Assembly (NCBI GenBank): GCA_046349435.1
Contig: JAXMCI010000002.1
Span: forward strand, 248,001 to 312,000
Length of the DNA: 64,000 nucleotides
Direction of reading: 5' to 3'
DNA from: JAXMCI01 sp046349435
GTDB taxonomy: Bacteria; Pseudomonadota; Alphaproteobacteria; Dongiales; Dongiaceae
A program made the position numbers and the translations under genes. Within the stretch, counting starts at the first letter, position 1; every line of letters begins with the position of its first letter. This document shows positions 1-8,430 of the stretch, piece by piece. Below the pieces are notes generated by a model. That model saw nothing but the letters and a program-made list of their open reading frames with translations, did no database searches and was not told the origin of the DNA.

Positions 1-789
1 GCGGCGAAGATCACCAAGGACGCCGGCGGCCCCTACGGCATCGGCGTGCGCGGCTCGCGCTCCTGGGCGACCATCCACCCCGGCTATCTCTCGGGCTTCT
101 CCAACTTCGGCGCCCGCGACTTCGAGGTCTCCGGCGGCAAGCTGAAGGCGTCGATGAACAGCGCCGCCGGCAAGGCCTTCACCAAGAGCTGGGTCGAGAT
201 GATCCAGGAGAGCGGCCCGAAGAACTGGTCGACCTACACCTGGTACCAGGTCGGCACCGATCTCGGCGCCGGCGCCTCGGGCATGATCTTCGACGCCGAC
301 ATCCTGGGCTACTTCATGAACGGCGGCGGCAACAAGGAGGCCGGCAACATCGCCTACAGCGCCTTTGCCGCCAACCCGGACGCCAAGGCGCCGACGCCCA
401 ATGTCTGGATCTGGTCGCTCGGCATGAACAACTTCGGCAAGCAGAAGGAGGCGGCCTGGTACTTCATGCAGTGGGCGTCGTCGACCGAGCACGACCTGTT
501 CGGCGCCCGCAAGATGGACTTCGTCAACCCGGTGCGCGCCTCGGTCTGGAAGGACGAGGAGTTCCGCGCCCGCATCGCCAAGTCCTATCCGGGCTATCTC
601 GAGCAGTACGAGGCCTCGGCGCCGGGCTCGAAGATCTACTTCACGCCGCAGCCGCTGTTCTTCAACCTGACCACCGACTGGGCCGCCGCGCTGCAGAAGA
701 TGGTCGCCAAGGAGGTGCCGGTCGACGAGGGCCTCGACCAGCTCGCCACCGCGGTCGACCGCCAGCTGAAGCAGGCCGGCCTGGGCTGA
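1..789 (+). CDS. ABC sugar/polyol transporter substrate-binding protein (5' end cut)
   Basis: The reading frame is open from base 1, so the N-terminus with its signal peptide lies outside the window; 262 residues are visible. They match the C-terminal lobe of family 1 (maltose/glycerol-3-phosphate type) extracellular solute-binding proteins, with an aromatic-rich lobe (WSTYTWYQVG) and the usual late segments (WYFMQWASS, FVNPVRASVW). It should bind the substrate in the periplasm for the two permeases and two ATPases that follow. The ligand cannot be read from sequence. The downstream EryA-like kinase and GlpD/EryB-like dehydrogenase suggest a polyol. A repeat-bearing gap of about 200 bases separates it from the permease gene. 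Confidence 0.9.
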   Translation, partial: AAKITKDAGGPYGIGVRGSRSWATIHPGYLSGFSNFGARDFEVSGGKLKASMNSAAGKAFTKSWVEMIQESGPKNWSTYTWYQVGTDLGAGASGMIFDADILGYFMNGGGNKEAGNIAYSAFAANPDAKAPTPNVWIWSLGMNNFGKQKEAAWYFMQWASSTEHDLFGARKMDFVNPVRASVWKDEEFRARIAKSYPGYLEQYEASAPGSKIYFTPQPLFFNLTTDWAAALQKMVAKEVPVDEGLDQLATAVDRQLKQAGLG

Positions 790-842
790 TCTGCGAGGGT
801 GGGCGCCAGGATGCGTGAGGTCGCTCTGTCGGGGCCGCCCCA

Positions 843-945
843 TCTCTCCCTCCCCCCTTGCGGGGGAGGGCTGGGGTGGGTGGTGCCGCCGCACGGCGCC
901 CGGGGCTTCCTCACCCCGACCTCCCCGCAAGGGGGGAGGGGCCCT
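843..945. repeat. C-rich inverted intergenic repeat (REP-like)
   Basis: Two arms lie head to head: CCCTCCCCCCTTGCGGGGGA near 849 and its inverted partner CCTCCCCGCAAGGGGGGAGG near 920. Each is followed or preceded by a G-rich block (CTGGGGTGGG / CCTCACCCCGAC). Each arm is itself a small hairpin and the pair can form a large cruciform. Such elements are dispersed in alphaproteobacterial genomes. It sits between the binding protein and the permease genes and may set the transcript ratio by RNA folding (inference). A related element is at 48.65 kb. Confidence 0.75.
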
Positions 946-989
946 TCGCGCCTTCCCAACCCAACGGCGTCATCGGATAGAATCTCCGA

Positions 990-1909
990 ATGGCCGTCAC
1001 CTCGCCAGCCGTCGACCGGCCGCGCCGCGGCTCGCCCGCGGCGCGGTGCCCTACCTGCTCAGCCTGCCGGCGCTGCTCGTCTGCGTCGGCATCCTGATCC
1101 CGTTCGGCACCGCCGTCTGGTACTCGATGCAGCGCTACAACCTCGCCTTCCCGATGACCCGCGGGATGATCTGGTGGGGCAACTATCTCGACTTCCTGAC
1201 CGACCCGGCCTTCTGGAACACGGTCAAGGTCTCGCTGCTCTACACCCTGCTGACGGTCGGGCTGGAGCTGCTGCTCGGGCTCGGCATCGCGCTGCTGCTG
1301 CAGCGGCCGACCCGCTTCAACAACTTCATGAGCATCGCGCTCATGCTGCCGCTGATGATCGCCCCGGCGATCGCCGCGCTGATGTGGAAGCTGATGACCA
1401 ACCCCGATTTCGGGGTGCTCAGCTACCTCGTCGGGCTGGTCGGGCTGACCGACTTCAAGTGGGCCTCGGCGCCGTCGACCGCGCTGCTCACCGTGGTGCT
1501 GGTCGACATCTGGGTCTACACGCCCTTCATGACCATCCTGCTGCTCGCCGGGCTGCGCGCGCTGCCCCGGCAGCCGCTCGAGGCGGCCGAGCTCGACGGC
1601 GTGCCGCAGAGCTTCGTCTTCTTCCGCATCGTGCTGCCGATGCTGACGCCCTACATCATCACCGCCTCGCTGTTCCGCATGCTCGATTCGATCCAGCAGT
1701 TCGACATCATCTACGCGATGACGCAGGGCGGGCCGGGCGACCGGCTGATGGTCTTCCAGGTGCAGTCCTACCTGGAGTTCTTCCAGTACACCAATGTCGG
1801 CCGCTCGGCGGCGTTGCTCATGGTGCTGTGGCTGATCACCTTCATCCTCTCCAACCTGTTCATCAAGAACTGGCTGCGCCTGCGCGAGCGCGCCCACGGA
1901 GCCCGCTGA
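990..1909 (+). CDS. ABC transporter permease, MalF/UgpA type (start region possibly frameshifted)
   Basis: Inner-membrane subunit of the importer. From about base 1020 the reading frame gives a typical six-helix binding-protein-dependent permease, with the cytoplasmic EAA loop as EAAELDGVPQSF and a C-terminus at 1909 just before the next permease. The start is a problem. The natural ATG at 990 (MAVTSPAVDRPRR) is in another frame, and the conserved frame has no ATG between 815 and its first membrane helix. One added base in the CCGCGG run near 1028 would join the ATG to the conserved frame. The alternatives are a base error, a real frameshift, or a GTG start (for example at 1046). The length after repair, about 306 aa, is normal for the family. 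Confidence 0.8.
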
Positions 1910-1912
1910 GCC

Positions 1913-2770
1913 ATGCGCCGCACCAGCCCTCTCGGCCGCGTGCTGTGGGGCGCCGCCCTGGCGCTCGTCACGCTGTTCTTCCTGTTCCCGATCGTCTGGG
2001 TGCTGCTGATGGCCTTCCAGACCAACGAGGACATCCTGCGCATCCCGCCCTCGCTGTTCTTCACGCCGACCCTGGAGAACTTCCGGGCGATCATCAGCGG
2101 CAAGCTGCAGACCAATGCCGGGACCCTCGAGGTCCCGTTCATGGGCAACCTGCTGAACAGCGTCATCCTGAGCGCCGCCTCGGTGGCGCTGTCGCTGCTG
2201 CTCGGCGTGCCCGCCGCCTACGCCTTCGCCCGCTTCCGCTTCCGGCTCGGCGAGAACATCGCCTTCACGCTGCTCTCCTTCCGCTTCGCCCCGCCGCTGC
2301 TGGTCGTGCTGCCGCTCGCCCTCTACTTCCAGGACCTCGGTCTCAACGATTCCTATCTCGGGCTGGTCTGGGTCTACCAGCTGATCTGCCTGCCGCTGAT
2401 CCTGTGGATCGTGCGCGGCTATTTCGAGGACATCAGCCCGGACATCGAGCACGCCTACCGCATCGACGGCCATTCCTGGTTCAGGACCTTCCTGCGCATC
2501 GCCATCCCGCTGGCCCGGCCGGGGATCGCCGCGGCGGCGCTGCTCGCCTTCATCTTCGCCTGGAACAACTTCGTCTTCGCCCTCATCCTGGCCTCGGCCG
2601 ACAAGCAGCCGGTGACGGTCGGCGCGCTCGCCTTCGTCACCGCATCGGGCATCCAGTACGGCCAGATCGCCGCCTCGATCGTGCTCTCGGTGCTGCCCAC
2701 CCTGGCGCTCGCCCTCTATGCCCAGCGCTACCTGGTCGAGGGCCTGTCGCTCGGCGCGGTGAAGGGGTAG
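1913..2770 (+). CDS. ABC transporter permease, MalG/UgpE type
   Basis: Second inner-membrane subunit of the importer (285 aa). About six membrane helices are visible: one N-terminal (ALALVTLFFLFPIVWVLL), then a core. The cytoplasmic coupling loop reads EHAYRIDGHSWFRTF, a variant of the EAA motif that contacts the ATPase. The start ATG at 1913 lies three bases after the previous stop, and the stop precedes the first ATPase by four bases, so all are co-transcribed. Length and order (MalF-like then MalG-like) are standard for carbohydrate importers of the CUT1 class. Confidence 0.92.
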   Translation: MRRTSPLGRVLWGAALALVTLFFLFPIVWVLLMAFQTNEDILRIPPSLFFTPTLENFRAIISGKLQTNAGTLEVPFMGNLLNSVILSAASVALSLLLGVPAAYAFARFRFRLGENIAFTLLSFRFAPPLLVVLPLALYFQDLGLNDSYLGLVWVYQLICLPLILWIVRGYFEDISPDIEHAYRIDGHSWFRTFLRIAIPLARPGIAAAALLAFIFAWNNFVFALILASADKQPVTVGALAFVTASGIQYGQIAASIVLSVLPTLALALYAQRYLVEGLSLGAVKG

Positions 2771-2774
2771 GCCG

Positions 2775-3875
2775 ATGAGCGACCTCGTCATCGAGCGGCT
2801 CGCCAGGAGCTACGGCCGCACCCGGGTCCTCGACGGCATCGACCTTTCCGTCGCATCCGGCGAGACGGTGGTGGTGTGCGGGCCGTCGGGCGGCGGCAAG
2901 ACCGTGCTGCTGCGGCTCGTCTCCGGCGTGCTCGAGCCCGACCAGGGCGATATCCGGATCGGCGGCCGCTCGGTCCGCGGCAGCGGGCCGGAGCAGCGCG
3001 ACGTCGGCATGGCCTTCCAGAACTTCGCCCTCTACCCGCATCTCCCGACCTTCGAGAACATCGCCAGCCCGCTGCGGGCGCGCGGCCTCGACGCGGCGGA
3101 GATCAAGCGGCGGGTGCAGGAGATCGCGGCGCTGCTGCGCATCGACCACGTGCTGGGCCACCTGCCGCGCGAGCTCAGCAACGGCCAGAAGCAGCGCACC
3201 TCGCTGGCCCGCTCGCTGGTGCGCGCCCCGGGCGTGCTGCTGCTCGACGATCCCTTGCGCAACGTCGACGCCAAGCTGCGCTACGAGATGCGGCTGGAGC
3301 TGCCGCGCCTGCTGCGCCGCTTCGGCTCGGCCGTGCTCTACGTCACCCAGGACTATCGCGAGGCGATGGCGCTCGGCGACCGCGTCGGCGTGCTGCGCGG
3401 CGGCCGCTTCGAGCAGGTCGCGCCGCCGGCCGCGATCTATCGCGAGCCGGTCTCGCTCGAGGTCGCCCGGCTGTTCGGCGATCCCACCATCAACCTCTAT
3501 CCGGTGCGGCCGCAGCGCGACGCCGACGGCCTCGCCGTCGAGCTGCTCGGCACGCGGCTCGTGCTGCCGCGCCTGCCCGAGGCGGCGGCCGGGCGCGACT
3601 GCCTCGCCGGGCTGCGCCCGGAGCATCTCGAGGTGCTGACCGCCGAGGCGCCCGGCGCCGTGCCGCTCGAGCTCGACGCGGTGACCCCGCTCAACGTCCG
3701 CGGCGTGCTCTATCTGCGCGCGGCCGGCGGCGCCGAGGTGCTGGCCACCGTGTCGGAGGACATGGCGACCGGCTTCGGCCGCGGCCACCGCCGGGTCTGG
3801 GGCCGCCTCGATGCCGCCCGCATCCTGCTGTTCGACCACCAGTCCGGCGCCCGCATCGCGCCGGCGGCGGCTTAG
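2775..3875 (+). CDS. ABC transporter ATP-binding protein 1 (degenerate catalytic residues)
   Basis: MalK/UgpC-type ATPase of 366 aa with an N-terminal nucleotide-binding domain and a C-terminal TOBE/OB region. Walker A is GPSGGGKT (36-43), the Q-loop Gln82 is present (AFQNFALYPH), and the signature is LSNGQ (134-138). Two residues needed for hydrolysis are changed. The glutamate after Walker B is Asp159 (LLLDDP), and the switch histidine is Gln192 (YVTQD). A second ATPase follows directly, so the importer probably uses a heterodimer with one weak site, like the paired GlpS/GlpT ATPases described for rhizobial glycerol transport. The pairing is inferred from adjacency. Confidence 0.92.
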   Translation: MSDLVIERLARSYGRTRVLDGIDLSVASGETVVVCGPSGGGKTVLLRLVSGVLEPDQGDIRIGGRSVRGSGPEQRDVGMAFQNFALYPHLPTFENIASPLRARGLDAAEIKRRVQEIAALLRIDHVLGHLPRELSNGQKQRTSLARSLVRAPGVLLLDDPLRNVDAKLRYEMRLELPRLLRRFGSAVLYVTQDYREAMALGDRVGVLRGGRFEQVAPPAAIYREPVSLEVARLFGDPTINLYPVRPQRDADGLAVELLGTRLVLPRLPEAAAGRDCLAGLRPEHLEVLTAEAPGAVPLELDAVTPLNVRGVLYLRAAGGAEVLATVSEDMATGFGRGHRRVWGRLDAARILLFDHQSGARIAPAAA

Positions 3876-3886
3876 GGGCAGCGGCG

Positions 3887-5041
3887 ATGGCGACGCTCAG
3901 CCTGGAGAACGTGACCAAGATCTTCCGCCCGCGCGGCAAGGCGCCGGTGCTGGCGGTCGACCATGTCAGCCTGGAGGTCGGCGACGGCGAGATCGTCGGC
4001 CTGCTCGGCTCTTCGGGCTGCGGCAAGACCAGCACGCTGCGCATGATCGCCGGCTTCGAGGCGGTCAGCGAGGGCAGCATCCGGGTCGGCGCGCGCGAGA
4101 TCCATCCGCTGCCGCCGGCCCGCCGCGACGTCGCCATGGCCTTCGAGGGCTATGCCCTCTACCCGCCGCTGCGGGTGCGCGAGAACATCGGCTTCGCGCT
4201 GCTGCGCGAGCGCAAGCCGCGCGCCGAGGTCGATGCCCGCGTCGAGGAGATCGCCGGGCTGCTGGAGATTACCGACATCCTCGACCGCTACCCCACGACC
4301 ATCTCGGCGGGGCAGCAGCAGCGCACCAGCCTGGCCCGCGCGCTGGTCCGCCGCGCCCCGGTCTCGCTGCTCGACGAGCCGATGTCGCAGCTCGAGCCGC
4401 AGCTGCGCGCCATCCTGCGCGCCCGCATCAAGGACTATCTGATCCAGCACCGCATGACGACGGTGTTCGTCACCCACGACCAGACCGAGGCGATCGCGCT
4501 CGCCGACCGCATCGCGGTGATGGAGAAGGGGGTGCTGCAGCAATACGCCACCCCGGCCGAGCTGAAGGAGCGCCCGGCCAACCTGTTCGTCGCCTCCTTC
4601 ATCGGCGAGCCGCCGATGAACATGCTCGACGCCGAGCTGCGCCGCGAGCCCGGCGCGGTGCTGCTGGAGGCGATGACCGAGGCCGGCGCGCCCGCCTTCC
4701 GCATCGCGTTCGGCGCCGGCGAGGCGCCGCCGGCGCTCTCTCGCCTGCCGGCGGATGGCGGCCGGATCCGGCTCGGCATCCGGCCGCACCGCATCGCCGT
4801 CGGCGTCGCCGGCGGCGTGCCCGCCACCATCGTCTCCAACCAGTGGCTCGGCGACCAGACGCATCTCGGGCTCGATCTCGGCGGCTGCTTCGTCGTCGCC
4901 GTCACCGACGGGCTGGTCGGCGCGCCCGCCGGCGAGACGCTGCCGGTGGCGATGCCGGCCGCCGCGCTGCATCTCTTCGACCGCGAGGACGGGCATGCCC
5001 TGATGCACGGGCTGATCCCCGCGGCGCCGGCGGCGGCATGA
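3887..5041 (+). CDS. ABC transporter ATP-binding protein 2
   Basis: Second MalK/UgpC-type ATPase, 384 aa, starting at ATG 3887 after an 11-base gap. Walker A is GSSGCGKT (41-48), the signature is ISAGQ (139-143), Walker B with catalytic Glu164 (SLLDEP) and switch His197 (FVTHD) are intact. The Q-loop glutamine is replaced by Glu87 (AFEGYALYP), and the D-loop aspartate by Glu170 (SQLE). The C-terminal TOBE region is present. It differs from its partner in exactly the residues the partner keeps, which fits an asymmetric heterodimer. The stop overlaps the next start (ATGA at 5038). Confidence 0.92.
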   Translation: MATLSLENVTKIFRPRGKAPVLAVDHVSLEVGDGEIVGLLGSSGCGKTSTLRMIAGFEAVSEGSIRVGAREIHPLPPARRDVAMAFEGYALYPPLRVRENIGFALLRERKPRAEVDARVEEIAGLLEITDILDRYPTTISAGQQQRTSLARALVRRAPVSLLDEPMSQLEPQLRAILRARIKDYLIQHRMTTVFVTHDQTEAIALADRIAVMEKGVLQQYATPAELKERPANLFVASFIGEPPMNMLDAELRREPGAVLLEAMTEAGAPAFRIAFGAGEAPPALSRLPADGGRIRLGIRPHRIAVGVAGGVPATIVSNQWLGDQTHLGLDLGGCFVVAVTDGLVGAPAGETLPVAMPAAALHLFDREDGHALMHGLIPAAPAAA

Positions 5042-6600
5042 GCCGCGACCTCATCGTCGCGCTCGATTCCGGCACCTCGGTGGTGAAGGCGCTGGCCTTC
5101 ACGCTCGACGGGCGCCAGGTCGGGGTGGCGGCACGGCCGAACCGCTACGAGACGCTGCCCGGCGGCGCCGTCGAGCAGGACCCCGACGCGACCTGGCGCG
5201 ACGCCGCCGCCGTGCTCGCCGAGCTCGCCGGCGCGGTCGATGACCTGCCGCGCCGGGCCGCGGCGCTCGCCGTCACCGGCCAGGGCGCCGGCACCTGGCT
5301 GATCGACGCCGCCGGCCGGCCGGCGGCGCCGGCCTGGCTGTGGCTCGATTCGCGCGCCGCGGGCATCGTCGCCGAGGCCGAGGCGAGCGGCGCGCGGGCG
5401 GCGATCTACCGCCACACCGGCTGCGGCCTCAACCCGTGCAACCAGAGCTCGCAGCTGGCCTGGCTGGAGCGCCATCGCCGGGCGGTGCTCGACCGCACCG
5501 CCACCGCCTTCCACTGCAAGGACTGGCTCTACTTCAACCTGACCGGGGTGCGCGCTACCGACGTCACCGAGGGGACCTTCACCTTCGGCGACTTCCGCAG
5601 CCGCAGCTACGCGCCGGCGATCCTCGAGGCGCTCGGCATCGGCCATCGCCGCGGGCTGCTGCCGCCGATGCTCGACGGCAGCCGCCACACCGACGCGCTG
5701 AGCGCGGCGGCGGCCGCGCTCACCGGCCTGCCGGCCGGGCTGCCGGTGTCGCTGTGCTGCGTCGACGTCGTCTGCACGGCGATCGGCGCCGGGCTCTCCG
5801 AGCCCGGCCGGCCGGTCGGTTGCTCGATCCTGGGCTCGACCGGCATGCATATGCGCTATGCCGGGACCGCCGCGGACGTGACCCTGGCGCCGGCGCCGAC
5901 CGGCTACACCATGCCGCTGCCGATCCCCGGCGCGCTCGCCCAGATGCAGTCGAACATGGCGGCCACCCTCAACATCGACTGGATCGTCGGGCTGGCCTGC
6001 GAGGCGGCCGCCCTGCTCGGCGCGAAGGTCGAGCGCCGCGCCGCGCTGGCGGCGCTCGATGCCCGGGTGCTCGAGGCGCGGCCCGGCGCCGCTCTCTACC
6101 ACCCCTACATCCACGAGGCCGGCGAGCGCGGCCCCTTCGTCGACGCCACCGCCCGCGCCCAGCTCACCGGCCTCTCGGCGCGGGCCGGATTCCTCGACCT
6201 GGTGCGTGCCGTCTATGAGGGGCTGGCGCTGGCGGCGCGCGACTGCTACGGCGCGATGGGCCACGTGCCGAGCGAGATCCGCGTCGCCGGCGGCGCCGCC
6301 CGCTCGCGTGCCATGAAGCTGCTGCTGGCCAGCGCCATGGGCGTGCCGGTGCGCGAGAGCGTGCGCGAGGAAGCGGGCGCCGCCGGCGCGGCGATGATGG
6401 CCGCGGTGGCGGTCGGTGCCGCTCCCGACATGGCGGCGGCGGCCGAGCGCTGGGTGGCGCCGATGCTGCGCGACACCATCGCGCCCGATCCGGAGCTGGC
6501 CCGGCTGTTCGACCGACTCTTCCCGATCTATCTCGAGACCCGGCAGGCGATGCCCCCGATCTGGGGCCGGCTGGCCGCCGAAGCAGCGGAGCATGCGTGA
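5038..6600 (+). CDS. FGGY-family kinase, erythritol kinase-like
   Basis: Cytoplasmic sugar/polyol kinase of 520 aa with the two-lobe FGGY fold. The N-terminal phosphate loop reads ALDSGTSVVK, and the C-terminal lobe carries LAARDCYGAMG and RVAGGAARS, the adenosine-binding region. Whole-protein features (HCKDWLYFNLTGVRATD, NMAATLNIDWI, YHPYIHEAGERGPFV) closely resemble remembered EryA sequences, so erythritol or a related tetritol/pentitol is the likely substrate; this was not checked by alignment. It overlaps the ATPase gene by four bases and the dehydrogenase gene by one, so uptake and phosphorylation are made together. A glycerol kinase is less likely on length and motifs. Confidence 0.87.
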   Translation: MSRDLIVALDSGTSVVKALAFTLDGRQVGVAARPNRYETLPGGAVEQDPDATWRDAAAVLAELAGAVDDLPRRAAALAVTGQGAGTWLIDAAGRPAAPAWLWLDSRAAGIVAEAEASGARAAIYRHTGCGLNPCNQSSQLAWLERHRRAVLDRTATAFHCKDWLYFNLTGVRATDVTEGTFTFGDFRSRSYAPAILEALGIGHRRGLLPPMLDGSRHTDALSAAAAALTGLPAGLPVSLCCVDVVCTAIGAGLSEPGRPVGCSILGSTGMHMRYAGTAADVTLAPAPTGYTMPLPIPGALAQMQSNMAATLNIDWIVGLACEAAALLGAKVERRAALAALDARVLEARPGAALYHPYIHEAGERGPFVDATARAQLTGLSARAGFLDLVRAVYEGLALAARDCYGAMGHVPSEIRVAGGAARSRAMKLLLASAMGVPVRESVREEAGAAGAAMMAAVAVGAAPDMAAAAERWVAPMLRDTIAPDPELARLFDRLFPIYLETRQAMPPIWGRLAAEAAEHA

Positions 6601-7643
6601 TGAGCCTGCGTGAGGTCGCGGTGATCGGCGACCGGTTCATGGAGCCCGCCGCCTTCGCCCGCGCCCTGGAGCCGGTGTCGGCCGGCCGGCTGGCGCTGCG
6701 CACGCTCGAGCTGCCCTGGCCGGACGAGCCGATGGTGCACGGCTATGCCGGCGGCGCGCTCGGCGGGTTGCGCGAGTACATGGGCGAGCCCGACGACATC
6801 GTGGCCTTCGTCGGCGGGGCGGAGATCCTGGTCACCCACCTGGCCCCGGTCAGCGCCGGCATGCTGGAGCGGCTGCCGGCCCTGAAGCTGATCGCGGTGT
6901 CGCGCGGCGGCCCGGTCAACATCGATCGCGAGGCCTGCCGCGCCCGCGGCGTCCGGCTGGTCAACACGCCGGGCCGCAACGCCTCGGCGGTGGCCGAGTT
7001 CACCATCGGCGCCATCCTGGCCGAGACGCGGCTGATCCGCGCCGGCCACGAGGCGCTGCGCCAGGGGCTGTGGCGCGGCGACCTCTACCGTGCCGACCGC
7101 ACCGGCACCGAGCTCTCCGAGCTGACCGTCGGGCTGATCGGCTACGGCTTTGTCGGCACGCGCGTGGTCAAGCTGCTGAAGCCCTTCGGCTGCCGCATCC
7201 TGGTCTGCGACCCCTACAAGCAGCTGACGCCGGACGACATCGCCGACGGCGTCGTCATGGTCGATCTCGACACGCTGCTGGCCCAGTCCGACGTGGTCAC
7301 CCTGCATGCCCGGGTGACCGAGGAGACGCGCGGCTTCCTCGCCGCGCCGCAATTCGCCCGCATGAAGCAGGGCGCCACCTTCATCAACACGGCGCGCGGG
7401 CCGATGGTCGATTACGAGGCGTTGCGCGAGGCGCTCGAATCGCGGCACCTGCGCGGCGCCATGCTGGAGACCTTCTGGCAGGAGCCGCCGCCGCCCGACG
7501 CGCCGCTGCTGCGCCTCGACAACGTCACGCTGACGCCCCACATCGCGGGGGCCTCGACCACGACGGTGCGCATCGCCGCGCGCATGGTAGCCGAGGAGAT
7601 CCGCCGCTATCTTGCCGGCGAGCCGCCGGTCAATCCCTGCTGA
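6600..7643 (+). CDS. D-isomer 2-hydroxyacid dehydrogenase family protein
   Basis: NAD(P)-dependent oxidoreductase of 347 aa. The Rossmann motif GLIGYGFVGTRVV is followed by the catalytic triad of the family: Arg in NTARGPMVD, Glu in ETFWQEPPPPD, and His in TPHIAGAS. The substrate-binding N-terminal part is divergent. ATG 6600 overlaps the kinase TGA and is preferred to GTG 6597. Members interconvert 2-keto acids and D-2-hydroxyacids (glycerate, phosphoglycerate, erythronate types). In this operon it may act on a sugar acid derived from the imported polyol, but the substrate cannot be read from the sequence. Confidence 0.9.
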   Translation: MSLREVAVIGDRFMEPAAFARALEPVSAGRLALRTLELPWPDEPMVHGYAGGALGGLREYMGEPDDIVAFVGGAEILVTHLAPVSAGMLERLPALKLIAVSRGGPVNIDREACRARGVRLVNTPGRNASAVAEFTIGAILAETRLIRAGHEALRQGLWRGDLYRADRTGTELSELTVGLIGYGFVGTRVVKLLKPFGCRILVCDPYKQLTPDDIADGVVMVDLDTLLAQSDVVTLHARVTEETRGFLAAPQFARMKQGATFINTARGPMVDYEALREALESRHLRGAMLETFWQEPPPPDAPLLRLDNVTLTPHIAGASTTTVRIAARMVAEEIRRYLAGEPPVNPC

Positions 7644-7656
7644 GGACCACTGAGAC

Positions 7657-8424
7657 ATGAAGAAGGACGAGCTCGAGCTGCGCCGCGCCATCATCGAATC
7701 CTGCAAGGCGATGAACGCCATGGGGATCAACCAGGGCACCTCGGGCAACATCAGCGCGCGCTACGGCACCGACATGCTGATCACGCCGTCCGGCGTGCCC
7801 TATGACGAGCTCGAGCCCGGCGACATCGCGGCGATGCCGATCGAGGGCCCGTATGGCAGCTGGCGCGGCCCGCTCAACCCGTCCTCGGAGTGGCGCTTCC
7901 ATCTCGACATCATGAAGGCCCGGCCGGAGGTCGGCGGCATCGTCCACACCCACAGCACCTACGCCACCACGCTGGCCATCGCCGGCAAGGAGATCCCGGC
8001 CTGCCACTACATGATCGCGGCGGCCGGCGGCCCGACCATCCGGCTGGCCGAGTACGCGACCTACGGCACCAAGGAGCTGTCGGAGAACGCCCTGAGGGCG
8101 CTGGACGGGCGGACCTGCTGCCTGCTCGCCAACCACGGCATGATCGCCACCGGCGCCAACCTGAAGCGCGCCTTCTGGCTCGCGGTCGAGCTCGAGACCA
8201 TCGCCAAGCAGTACTACCTGACGCTGGCGATCGGCGGCCCGAAGATCCTGCCGGAGGCCGAGATCGGCCAGGTCATCGAGAAGTTCCGGGGCTACGGCCC
8301 GCGCCCCAAGGGGGCGGTCGCGGCGCCGGCCAAGGCCGCGCCGCGCCGGCCCCGCGGCGGCCGTGCCGCCGCGCCGGCGGCGCGCGGCCCGGCCCGCGGC
8401 CGCGCGCTGGCCGGAGGCCGCTGA
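7657..8424 (+). CDS. Class II aldolase/adducin family protein with basic Ala/Pro/Arg tail
   Basis: Fuculose-phosphate-aldolase fold, 255 aa. Zinc ligands are seen as His residues in HTHSTYATTLA and ANHGMIATG, and the substrate phosphate loop as NQGTSGNIS and TPSGVPYDE. Family members cleave a ketose phosphate to DHAP plus an aldehyde, or act as epimerases. Downstream of an EryA-like kinase, cleavage of a tetrulose or pentulose phosphate is reasonable (inference). The last roughly 35 residues are a low-complexity tail of Ala, Pro and Arg that is not part of the fold. The start ATG follows the dehydrogenase stop by 13 bases. Confidence 0.88.
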   Translation: MKKDELELRRAIIESCKAMNAMGINQGTSGNISARYGTDMLITPSGVPYDELEPGDIAAMPIEGPYGSWRGPLNPSSEWRFHLDIMKARPEVGGIVHTHSTYATTLAIAGKEIPACHYMIAAAGGPTIRLAEYATYGTKELSENALRALDGRTCCLLANHGMIATGANLKRAFWLAVELETIAKQYYLTLAIGGPKILPEAEIGQVIEKFRGYGPRPKGAVAAPAKAAPRRPRGGRAAAPAARGPARGRALAGGR

Positions 8425-8430
8425 CCGGCG

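Noticed and set aside
911..2791. Long antisense open frame (626 codons) opposite the permease genes
   Set aside because: It is rich in Asp, Glu, Gln, His and Arg with no domain pattern; it is the expected mirror of high-GC coding sequence. The same holds for other long opposite-strand frames in the window.
3887..5041. Fusion of the second ATPase with a long upstream frame starting at 2876
   Set aside because: The extension is an out-of-frame shadow of the first ATPase; the ATG at 3887 gives the normal family start.
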